A DNA stretch of 64,000 nt from Pseudoips prasinana (Eukaryota > Arthropoda > Insecta > Lepidoptera > Nolidae). Both the position numbers and the translations under genes were made by a program. Where the stretch lies: positions 1 to 64,000 of the forward strand of contig OX621261.1 in NCBI GenBank assembly GCA_951640165.1. The letters are read 5' to 3'. The stretch's first letter is position 1; each line of letters begins with the position of its first letter. Under the pieces are notes generated by a model that saw nothing but the letters and a program-made list of their open reading frames with translations, did not search any database and was not told the origin of the DNA. This document shows, one piece after another, positions 43,249-53,010 of this stretch.

Positions 43249-45515
43249 TCCCCCTATTTTTGTTTAAAAATTCGACCGTTACGATAGTTTTTTTTTTTGC
43301 GGTTATACCAACATTTTTCTACGGACCTCTAATTAAATTATTATACCAACGGAAAGGCCTCCTCAAGGCGCTTCTAGTGATACCCGGTTCACTTACAGCA
43401 GTTCATATCTCGTAACAAAAAAAATTATTACTCAAATTACGTTCATTACATAGGCGCGCGCAGGTACGTAAAATCACTGTATATAAACCCAACGGTCCCC
43501 GTTTGAATCTCACTCGCAAACATCTATTTGCCGGTATCAAACCTTCTATCAGTGCTCGTGCTTCCTTTGGAGTGCTCTAAACCCTAAACCAACGGACCTA
43601 ACCCCCCCAAACCTTGGATTTATTTGTAAGTAGCTCAATTTATAGCATTTTTAGGGCGATTTCACAAGCTTTTTCAACGTAACCTCACTTTTTTGCACGG
43701 CGCCTTCTGCGCTGTAATTTTTATCGGATAGATCTCGGCTAGGCGCGTCTTTCGACACCTCACTCGCGCATATAGGATCTAGTTCCGATTTTTAGTGAAT
43801 ATTTTTAAACCGCGATTTCAAATTTCAGCTTCCCATCCACGCTCACGAGCGGCCTACCATCGCTGCTTACCCCTCTTACTTCTGTAAGTTTTAGCAATAT
43901 ATATTGGGGAGAGCCCCGTCTATATTACTGTAGATTTTTATAACTAAGTGTTCCTTCAGAATCCTTAGTTATAAGACATTCAATTTAGACTTTTCGTAGA
44001 AAAACGCCACTTTTTATCACTCTTTTAGCGATTTATATATATTTCTCTTAGCTGCTTATAGTTTTTATTTTATAATTAGATAGATCTCTTCAAGACGCTT
44101 CTGCCGATACCACATTTGCCACGGTATCGTTATATAGGGCCTCAGTATATTTTAGATTTTCCCCCTATTTTTGTTTAAAAATTCGACCGTTACGATAGTT
44201 TTTTTTTTTGCGGTTTTACCAACATTTTTCTACGGACCTCTAATTAAATTATTATACCAACGGAAAGGCCTCCTCAAGGCGCTTCTAGTGATACCCGGTT
44301 CACTTACAGCAGTTCATATCTCGTAACAAAAAAAATTATTACTCAAATTACGTTCATTACATAGGCGCGCGCAGGTACGTAAAATCACTGTATATAAACC
44401 CAACGGTCCCCGTTTGAATCTCACTCGCAAACATCTATTTGCCGGTATCAAACCTTCTATCAGTGCTCGTGCTTCCTTTGGAGTGCTCTAAACCCTAAAC
44501 CAACGGACCTAACCCCCCCAAACCTTGGATTTATTTGTAAGTAGCTCAATTTATAGCATTTTTAGGGCGATTTCACAAGCTTTTTCAACGTAACCTCACT
44601 TTTTTGCACGGCGCCTTCTGCGCTGTAATTTTTATCGGATAGATCTCGGCTAGGCGCGTCTTTCGACACCTCACTCGCGCATATAGGATCTAGTTCCGAT
44701 TTTTAGTGAATATTTTTAAACCGCGATTTCAAATTTCAGCTTCCCATCCACGCTCACGAGCGGCCTACCATCGCTGCTTACCCCTCTTACTTCTGTAAGT
44801 TTTAGCAATATATATTGGGGAGAGCCCCGTCTATATTACTGTAGATTTTTATAACTAAGTGTTCCTTCAGAATCCTTAGTTATAAGACATTCAATTTAGA
44901 CTTTTCGTAGAAAAACGCCACTTTTTATCACTCTTTTAGCGATTTATATATATTTCTCTTAGCTGCTTATAGTTTTTATTTTATAATTAGATAGATCTCT
45001 TCAAGACGCTTCTGCCGATACCACATTTGCCACGGTATCGTTATATAGGGCCTCAGTATATTTTAGATTTTCCCCCTATTTTTGTTTAAAAATTCGACCG
45101 TTACGATAGTTTTTTTTTTTGCGGTTTTACCAACATTTTTCTACGGACCTCTAATTAAATTATTATACCAACGGAAAGGCCTCCTCAAGGCGCTTCTAGT
45201 GATACCCGGTTCACTTACAGCAGTTCATATCTCGTAACAAAAAAAATTATTACTCAAATTACGTTCATTACATAGGCGCGCGCAGGTACGTAAAATCACT
45301 GTATATAAACCCAACGGTCCCCGTTTGAATCTCACTCGCAAACATCTATTTGCCGGTATCAAACCTTCTATCAGTGCTCGTGCTTCCTTTGGAGTGCTCT
45401 AAACCCTAAACCAACGGACCTAACCCCCCCAAACCTTGGATTTATTTGTAAGTAGCTCAATTTATAGCATTTTTAGGGCGATTTCACAAGCTTTTTCAAC
45501 GTAACCTCACTTTTT
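43249..45515 (-). repeat. 911-bp satellite, inverted array (about 2.5 units)
   Basis: The same unit in reverse orientation begins at 43249 (TCCCCCTATTTTTG…) and continues with 911-bp spacing (CGCGATTTCAAATTT at 43811 and 44722) to CCTCACTTTTT at 45515. It then abuts E7 ORF1. With the preceding array it forms inverted arms of about 2.05 kb around a 217-bp non-paired centre (43249-43465). Confidence 0.97.
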
Positions 45516-45962
45516 AAACTCGCGCTGGGCGTCTACCAAACCCACGTCGTGGGTATCCGCTGTTATTGCCAACTTCTTGGCCTTAACCTTTCGTTTTGGC
45601 TCCTTCGCCGAACCCGACGCCGAGGAGCCATCCGACCCGTCCTTTAAAAAGGTCTTCCTTTTTCTGGATGCGGATCGCGATCGCGCATCCTCTACCACCA
45701 TTGAATCGGCGTCCGATTCAATGGACTCAATTTCGGAGTCCGATAAATCGCCCTCCCTCCCGCCGTAGAAGGCCCTGCCTTCCCCCGACGCTGATGCGTC
45801 GCGTTGGCCCTGAGAAGGGCCTTTTGGTTGGCCCTGAGAAGGGCCTTTGGGTTGGCCCTGAAAAGGGCCTTTGGGTTGGCCCTGAGAAGGGCCTTTGGGT
45901 TGGCCCTGAGAAGGGCCTTTTTTCACAAAATGCCCGAGGGCATCCCGCGCTGGTTTTGGCAT
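45507..45962 (-). pseudogene. E7 ORF1 N-terminal fragment
   Basis: About 151 codons from MPKPARDALGHF. Five GPSQGQPK repeats (DNA 45804-45917), the third reading GPFQGQP; then LSDSEIESIESDADS, RSRSASRKRKTF, a Lys-rich segment and the beginning of the first coiled coil (VDAQRE). The last two or three residues and the stop at 45507-45509 come from satellite sequence. Zinc knuckles are lost, so the product would lack the RNA-binding end. Confidence 0.92.
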
Positions 45963-46119
45963 ATCAAAACAAAGCAATTTCGCAGCACTCAAGGCAGATA
46001 GTCGCTACGAAGCACAGTGCACTTTAGCCGTACCCAGTCTGCCACTCCGTTACGGTGGTCAGAACTGGGACGTTTCCAGGGAACACGACGAGGACGTAAG
46101 CACTGTGGGGTGGTTCCCC
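45517..46119 (-). mobile_element. E7: 5' fragment of a SART-like element cut by satellite
   Basis: Contains an intact 5' end (GGGGAACC at 46119), a 157-nt 5' UTR (45963-46119) and the first ~149 codons of ORF1, then switches abruptly to satellite at 45515-45517. No ORF2, 3' UTR or poly(A) is present. Reverse transcription from the 3' end cannot make such a fragment, so it records a later break or rearrangement. Confidence 0.94.
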
Positions 46120-46128
46120 AACCTAACC
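46120..46128. repeat. Interstitial telomere remnant between E7 and E8
   Basis: 9 bp (AACCTAACC), identical in length to the E3/E4 spacer. Confidence 0.95.
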
Positions 46129-49100
46129 TTTTTTTTTTTTTTTTTTTTTTTGTTTGCGCTGGGAAAAAATGCGTTACGCATACCCGCCCATTGGGGGATG
46201 GACGGGTTATGTGGGACTCTCCGGCTACTCCGGCATACCCACTAAAATAACCCAGCGGCACTCCCGCATCGTCTGTTTGGAGGGGGACTGGGAAACCGGC
46301 ACAGCCTTTACGTCCAGTCCCCCACCGACGACCGCCCGCCTTTACAGCGGGGCCCGCACGCCCCTTCCTAAGTGGAGGGGCCCGAGAACGACCGTGAGTG
46401 CTCGGCCGCTCCCGCCCGACGGTGGTGGCGATTTGTGCAATGCGAGCGAAGGCGCCCCCGCGCCTGTCACCCGCTAATCACCACCTGAGGGTGGGAGGCG
46501 ACGGTCGTACAACCGCCTTCTCCCACCCCTCCTTCGCCTGCGGAGCGGTGGCGCGAGAGGATCATCCTCCCGCGCGCGCTCCGCCGCCTCCTTTTGCGAC
46601 ATGACGTCCTCGCAAAAGGAGGCAACCGCCGCCCAAGCCTCCTCACTCCCCAGCATGGAGTTCACCACACTGGGAAGTGAGAGGTCCAGCCCAACGACAG
46701 TATTCAGGGCACGGCGCAGCTCAGCCCAGGCTGGGCACACCTCGAGGGTGTGCTGCGCCGTGTCCTCCATGGCTCCGCAATGGTGGCACGCCGGGGTTTC
46801 CTCCCTCTGGATCCGATGCAGGTGCGCTCCGAAGCAACCATGCCCGGACAACACCTGCACCAGACGGAAAGAGAGGAAACCGTGGGGGCGCTCGAGCCAA
46901 TCCCGCAGGACTGGGCCGAGCGCGTCCAGCGTCCGGCGTCCAAAGGTGGCGGAGGCGAGGTCCCATGTCCAGTGGACAACGATTGCGTCCCTCGCCTCCC
47001 GCCGCACGGCCTCCCGCTCTTGCGCGGCGGGGCGTTCACCCAGCGCCCTACGCCGCGCCACCCATTCGTACACTCTGGCGAGCACCCATGCCTCCAATTC
47101 CCAGGGAGGGGTGCCGGCCAGAGCGCACGCCGCCGCAAAACCCACCGAGCGGTACGCCCTCGCCACCCGCTGTGCAATGGCGCGTTGGGGCCTGCGGATG
47201 GCGGTTGCATTCTCCCTCCTGTGGAGGGAGTCCGCCCAGATGGGTGCCCCATACAGGGCCATGCTCTTCAGGATGCCGGCATAGAGGCGCCGGCATCGCT
47301 CCTTGGGCCCTCCCAGGTTTGGGAGGAGCCATGAGAGGGCGTCCGCGGCTTTCAGCAGGCGCGTCGACAGCCCGCTAAAGTGCGGGCCGAAGCGCCACCT
47401 GCTGTCCAGCACGAGGCCAAGATACTTCATCTGGGCCCCGACCCCTATCCGGACGCCCTCCACCACAATGTGGGCGTCTGGAGGGCAGCGCTGCCGAGGC
47501 CCGTGAAAGAACACGGCCTCGGTCTTGTTCAGCGCCACCCTCAATCCAAGCTGGCGGATCCTACCTGCCACTAAGGATCCGCCAGCTGAGGCCAGACAGG
47601 CCGCCTCCCTAAAGTCCCTCCCCCGGGCAACGAGGAGAGTGTCATCCGCGTAGCAGATGACACTCGTGCCCTGGAGGAGGGTGCCCCGCAGGAGCCAATC
47701 GAATCCGATGTTCCACAAGAGGGGCCCTAGCACCGAACCCTGTGGAACACCGGACTCCGCGCCGTAGCGCCTGATCCTGGCCGTCCTGTCCGCCAGGAGG
47801 ACCTCCCGGTCCTCCAGGTAGTTGGCCAGGATCGCCCGCAGATATTGGGGCACTCCGTGGTACCGGAGTGCCTCCAATATGGTCGAGTGGGGCACGGAGT
47901 TGAACGCGTTGGCGATGTCGAATGACACCGCCAACACTCCGTCCCCAGCTCCGACCGCCTCCTGCACTTGGCCCCTGAGTAGGGCCACCGCGTCGACCGT
48001 CGAACGCCCTTGTCGAAACCCGAACTGGGCGTCCGACAGGTCCGGCCCTACCTCCCGCAACTGGCTATTAAGCCGGGTGGCGATGATCCCCTCGAACAAT
48101 TTACCGACCTCATCAAGCAGAACGATGGGCCGGTATGCCGAGGGGGAGTCCACCGGGCGTCCCTCCTTCCGGAGCAGGCAAAGCTGCCCCTCCTTCCAGA
48201 TCTTCGGGAACCTCCCAGCCGTCAGACACGCGCTGAAGAGGTCCCGAAACCTCTCCTCCATGAGGGACGCCGCGATGGCCACCACCCGTGCGGGGACACC
48301 ATCCGGTCCAGGGGCCGTCTTCTTCGCGCGGAGGGACAGAACCCCCGCGCGAAATTCCTCCACCGATACTGGAGGGACCTCCTCCTCCGGCGAAGCCACC
48401 ACCCCCCCCAGCGGGGGGTTCATCGTTGGTGGGGTGAAGTCGGTCCTGCGCGGAAACAGTGACCGAACCACCCCATCCAGCAACGCCGGCTCTAGGGTCT
48501 CCGCTAATGGGGGACCGTAAGGGCGCAGCTGGCTCCGCGCCTGCTTATACGGCCTCCCAAACGGATCCCTGTCGAGGCCCTCCAGCATCTCGGCCTTTGC
48601 CGAGTCCTCGGCGGCGCACATTTCCGACTTGAGGACCGTCTTTGCCTCTAGGTAAGAGGCGTAGAGGCGGTCCTCCTCAGCCTGACATCGGCTGGTGCGC
48701 CGCCGACTCCGCGTGTAGGCCCTCCTGGCCTCCACGCACGCGGCCCGTAGCGCCGCCAGCTCCCCCGTCCACCAATAAACGGCGCGACGGGGAGGCGGAC
48801 GGCGAGACCGAGGCATGCTGGAGTTGCACACCTCGGTCAGGGACCCCCGCAGCTGAACCGCTGCGGCGTCCACGTCCGCGACCTCAACAGGGGGCGAGAG
48901 CCAGTCCCGGAGGAACGCAGCCTCCTGGGCTGCCTCCCGGTCCAGGCGGGTGAGAGCCCACCGCGGGAAGGGAGATTGGCCCGAGCGGGCCATCCCCCGC
49001 GGGCTCTGGGTGGAGATGTCGAACCGCACATATCGGTGGTCCGACAGGGTCTCCACCAACTCCACCCGCCAGTTCACGACGCGGGCGGCTAGAACGGGGG

Positions 49101-49493
49101 TGGCGAACGATACGTCCACCACTGACCCTCCCCGTTGCCGCACACACGTGTGAACATCCCCCCTGTTCAGGAGGGACACGCCGCACGAAGCCGACCAAAA
49201 TTCGACGGCGTGCCCCCGGACGTTGCAGGACGCCGCTGGGTTGCCCCAGGCCACCGCCTTGGCGTTCAGGTCGCCCAATATGACGACCTGACGTGGCGCC
49301 GCCCTCCCGACGACTGCCGTAAGGACTTCGAGAAAATCCTCGAAGTCCCTTAGAGGGCGGTTTGGGGAGAAATAGACCCCGACCAGGGCTATGTCTCCCC
49401 ACGCGGCGGCCACGTATCCCGGACCCCTCTCTAAAAGCGAGAGGGGAGGGGAGTCCGTGGCAGGCCGCGACACCAACGCCACCAAGCCGCCCC
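46129..49493 (-). mobile_element. E8: SART-like element truncated in the endonuclease region
   Basis: Poly(A) (T run 46129-46151), 322-nt 3' UTR and ORF2 from about codon 52. Native sequence stops at 49489; four C (49490-49493; GGGG on the element strand) then precede AACC. The 5' junction was later the target of the E9 insertion. Confidence 0.93.
46474..49489 (-). pseudogene. E8 ORF2 lacking the N-terminal ~51 codons
   Basis: About 1,005 native codons from GLVALVSRPATDS to the TAG at 46474-46476. Endonuclease Glu39 is lost; GDLNAKA (Ser changed to Ala), SDHR, all RT motifs with CYADD, and a CHHC...H...C finger remain. The frame continues upstream without a stop through the E9 poly(A) (a run of Lys) into the E9 3' UTR up to an ATG at 49638, making an accidental chimeric ORF of 1,054 codons. 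Without the endonuclease Glu, target nicking is probably lost. Confidence 0.92.
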
Positions 49494-49497
49494 AACC
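49484..49497. repeat. Target-site duplication of E9, 3' copy
   Basis: AAGCCGCCCCAACC, directly beside the E9 poly-T. The same 14 bp flank the E9 5' end at 55336-55349. Its first six bases are E8 ORF2 sequence, the next four the extra C tract and the last four telomere. Confidence 0.9.
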
Positions 49498-49842
49498 TTT
49501 TTTTTTTTTTTTTTTTTTGTTGACGCTGGGAAAAAATGCGTTACGCATACCCGCCCATTGGGGGATGGACGGGTTATGTGGGACTCGCCGGGCTAGTCCC
49601 GGGATACCCACTAAAATAACCCAGCGGCACTCCCGCATCGTCTATTTGGAGGAGGACTGGGAAACCGGCACAGCCTTTACGTCCAGTCCCCCACCGACGA
49701 CCGCCCGCCTTTACAGCGGGGCCCGCACGCCCCTCCCTAAGTGGAGGGGCCCGGGAACGACCGTGAGTGCTCGGCCGTTCCCGCCCGACGAGGGTGGTGA
49801 TTAGTGCAATGCGAGCGAAGGCGCCCCCGCGCCTGTCGCCCG

Positions 49843-52800
49843 CTAATCACCACCAGAAGGAGGGAGGCGACGATCGTACAACCGCCGTCTCCCACCCCTT
49901 CTTCGCCTGCGGAGCGGCGGCGCGAGAGGATCATCCTCCCGCGCGCGCTCCGCCGCCTCCTTTTGCGACATGACATTCTCGCAAAAGGAGGCAACCGCCG
50001 CCCAAGCCTCCTCACTCCCCAGCATGGAGTTCACCACACTGGGAAGTGAGAGGTCCTGCCCGACCACATCTGTCAGGGCACGGCGCAGCTCAGCCCAGGC
50101 TGGGCACACCTCGAGGGTGTGCTGCGCCGTGTCCTCCGCGGCTCCGCAATGGTGGCACGCCGGGGTTTCCTCCCTCTGGATCCGATGCAGGTGCGCTCCG
50201 AAGCAGCCATGCCCGGACAACACCTGCACCAGACGGAAAGAGAGGAAACCGTGGGGGCGCTCGAGCCAATCCCGCAGGACTGGGCCGAGCGCGTCCAGCG
50301 TCCGGCGTCCGAAGGTGGCGGAGGCGAGGTCCCGTGTCCAATGGACAACGATTGCGTCCCTCGCCTCCCGCCGCACGGCCTCCCGCTCTTGCGCGGCGGG
50401 GCGCTCACCCAGCGCCCTACGCCGCGCCACCCATTCGTACACTCTGGCGAGCACCCATGCCTCCAATTCCCAGGGAGGGGTGCCGGCCAGAGCGCACGCC
50501 GCCGCAAAACCCACCGAGCGGTACGCCCTCGCCACCCGCTGTGCAATGGCGCGTTGGGGCCTGCGGATGGCGGTTGCATTCTCCCTCCTGTGGAGGGAGT
50601 CCGCCCAGATGGGTGCCCCATACAGGGCCATGCTCTTCAGGATGCCGGCATAGAGGCGCCGGCATCGCTCCTTGGGCCCTCCCAGGTTTGGGAGGAGCCA
50701 TGAGAGGGCGTCCGCGGCTTTCAGCAGGCGCGTCGACAGCCTGCTAAAGTGCGGGCCGAAGCGCCACCTGCTGTCCAGCACGAGGCCCAGATACTTCATC
50801 TGGGCCCCGACCCCTATCCGGACGCCCTCCACCACAATGTGGGCGTCTGGAGGGCAGCGCTGCCGAGGCCCGTGAAAGAACACGGCCTCGGTCTTGTTCA
50901 GCGCCACCCTCAATCCAAGCTGGCGGATCCTACCTGCCACTAAGGATCCGCCAGCTGAGGCCAGACCGGCCGCCTCCCTAAAGTCCCTCCCCCGGGCAAC
51001 GAGGAGAGTGTCATCCGCGTAGCAGATGACACTCGTGCCCTGGAGGAGGGTGCCGCGCAGCAGCCAATCGAATCCGATGTTCCACAAGAGGGGCCCTAGG
51101 ACCGAACCCTGTGGAACACCGGACTCCGCGCCGTAGCGCCTGATCCTGGCCGTCCTGTCCGCCAGGAGGACCTCCCGGTCCTCCAGGTAGTTGGCCAGGA
51201 TCGCCCGCAGATATTGGGGCACTCCGTGGTACCGGAGTGCCTCCAATATGGTCGAGTGGGGCACGGAGTTGAACGCGTTGGCGATGTCGAACGACACCGC
51301 CAACACTCCGTCCCCAGCTCCGACCGCCTCCTGCACTTGGCCCCTGAGTAGGGCCACCGCATCGACCGTCGAACGCCCCTGTCGAAACCCGAACTGGGCG
51401 TCCGACAGGTCTGGCCCTACCTCCCGCAACTGGCTATTAAGCCGGGTGGCGATGATCCCCTCGAACAATTTACCGACCTCATCGAGCAGAACGATGGGCC
51501 GGTATGCCGAGGGGGAGTCCACCGGGCGTCCCTCCTTCCGGAGCAGGCAAAGCTGCCCCTCCTTCCAGAGCTTCGGGAACCTCCCAGCCGTCAGGCACGC
51601 GCTGAAGAGGTCCCGAAACCTCTCCTCCATAAGGGACGCCGCGATGGCCACCACCCGTGCGGGGACACCATCCGGTCCAGGGGCCGTCTTCTTCGCGCGG
51701 AGGGACAGAACCCCCGCGCGAAGTTCCTCCACCGATACTGGAGGGACCTCCTCCGGCGAAGCCACCACCCCCCCCAGCGGGGGGTTCATCGTTGGTGGGG
51801 TGAAGTCGGTCCTGCGCGGAAACAGTGACCGAACCACCCCATCCAGCAACGCCGGCTCTAGGGTCTCCGCTAATGGGGGACCGTAAGGGCGCAGCTGGCT
51901 CCGCGCCTGCTTATACGGCCTCCCAAACGGATCCCTGTCGAGGCCCTCCAGCATCTCGGCCTTTGCCGAGTCCTCGGCGGCGCACATTTCCGACTTGAGG
52001 ACCGTCTTTGCCTCTAGGTAAGAGGCGTAGAGGCGGTCCTCCTCAGCCTGACATCGGCTGGTGCGCCGCCGACTCCGCGTGTAGGCCCTCCTGGCCTCCA
52101 CGCACGCGGCCCGTAGCGCCGCCAGCTCCCCCGTCCACCAATAAACGGCGCGACGGGGAGGCGGACGGCGAGACCGAGGCATGCTGGAATTGCACACCTC
52201 GGTCAGGGACCTCCGCAGCTGGACCGCTGCGGCGTCGACGTCCGTGCCCTGCACAGGGGGCGAGAGCCAGTCCTCGAGGAACGCCGCCTCCTGGGCTGAC
52301 TCCCGGTCCAGGCGGGTGAGAGCCCACCGCGGGAAGGGAGATTGGCCCGAGCGGGCCATCCCCCGCGGGCTCTGGGTGGAGATGTCGAACCGCACATATC
52401 GGTGGTCCGACAGGGTCTCCACCATCTCCACCCGCCAGTTCACGACGCGGGCGGCTAGCACGGGGGTGGCGAACGACACGTCCACCACTGACCCTCCCCG
52501 TTGCCGCACACACGTCTGAACATCCCCCCTGTTCAGGAGGGACACGCCGCACGAAGCCGACCAAAATTCGACGGCGCGCCCCCGGACGTTACATGACGCC
52601 GTTGGGTTGCCCCAGGCCACCGACTTGGCGTTCAGGTCGCCCAACACGACGACCTGACGTGGTGCCGCCCTCCCGACGACTGCCGTAAGGACTTCGAGAA
52701 AATTCTCGAAGTCCCTTAGAGGGCGGTTTGGGGAGAAATAGACCCCGACCAGGGCTATTTCTCCCCACGCGGCGGCCACGTATCCCGGACCCCTCTCTAA

Positions 52801-53010
52801 AAGCGAGAGGGGAGGGGAGTCCGTGGCAGGCCGCGACACCAACGCCACCAAGCCGTCCCGATCACCCAGCCAACGGCCAGGTACCGAGTACGGCTCGGCG
52901 ACCACCGCCACGTCCACCAACCACTCGGCCACAGTCTGCATCAGCAGATCCTGTGCCGCTCTGCAGTGGTTGGTGTTCGCCTGGAGGATGCGATGTTCGA
53001 CCCTACCCAT
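49843..53010 (-). CDS. E9 ORF2: endonuclease-reverse transcriptase
   Basis: 1,055 aa, one residue shorter than its relatives through loss of one Glu codon in the linker (SPEEVPP versus SPEEEVPP). ATG lies in TAATG at 53012-53008. Endonuclease AEPYS, VVLGDLNAKS, SDHR; RT SFDIANAFN, GVPQGSVLGPLLWN, CYADD; finger CHHC...H...C. Catalytic residues intact; in-frame indel only. Confidence 0.95.
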   Translation of the reverse strand: MGRVEHRILQANTNHCRAAQDLLMQTVAEWLVDVAVVAEPYSVPGRWLGDRDGLVALVSRPATDSPPLSLLERGPGYVAAAWGEIALVGVYFSPNRPLRDFENFLEVLTAVVGRAAPRQVVVLGDLNAKSVAWGNPTASCNVRGRAVEFWSASCGVSLLNRGDVQTCVRQRGGSVVDVSFATPVLAARVVNWRVEMVETLSDHRYVRFDISTQSPRGMARSGQSPFPRWALTRLDRESAQEAAFLEDWLSPPVQGTDVDAAAVQLRRSLTEVCNSSMPRSRRPPPRRAVYWWTGELAALRAACVEARRAYTRSRRRTSRCQAEEDRLYASYLEAKTVLKSEMCAAEDSAKAEMLEGLDRDPFGRPYKQARSQLRPYGPPLAETLEPALLDGVVRSLFPRRTDFTPPTMNPPLGGVVASPEEVPPVSVEELRAGVLSLRAKKTAPGPDGVPARVVAIAASLMEERFRDLFSACLTAGRFPKLWKEGQLCLLRKEGRPVDSPSAYRPIVLLDEVGKLFEGIIATRLNSQLREVGPDLSDAQFGFRQGRSTVDAVALLRGQVQEAVGAGDGVLAVSFDIANAFNSVPHSTILEALRYHGVPQYLRAILANYLEDREVLLADRTARIRRYGAESGVPQGSVLGPLLWNIGFDWLLRGTLLQGTSVICYADDTLLVARGRDFREAAGLASAGGSLVAGRIRQLGLRVALNKTEAVFFHGPRQRCPPDAHIVVEGVRIGVGAQMKYLGLVLDSRWRFGPHFSRLSTRLLKAADALSWLLPNLGGPKERCRRLYAGILKSMALYGAPIWADSLHRRENATAIRRPQRAIAQRVARAYRSVGFAAACALAGTPPWELEAWVLARVYEWVARRRALGERPAAQEREAVRREARDAIVVHWTRDLASATFGRRTLDALGPVLRDWLERPHGFLSFRLVQVLSGHGCFGAHLHRIQREETPACHHCGAAEDTAQHTLEVCPAWAELRRALTDVVGQDLSLPSVVNSMLGSEEAWAAVASFCENVMSQKEAAERAREDDPLAPPLRRRRRGGRRRLYDRRLPPSGGD

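Noticed and set aside
43191..43415. 74-codon open frame on the + strand inside the satellite
   Set aside because: It exists only because the inversion joins two parts of the 911-bp unit; codon content is that of satellite and the frame is absent from normal units.
45989..46261. Small minus-strand frame spanning E8 3' UTR and E7 5' UTR (a similar one at 60984-61256)
   Set aside because: It is made of untranslated sequence and a poly(A) Lys run across element borders; no sign of selection.
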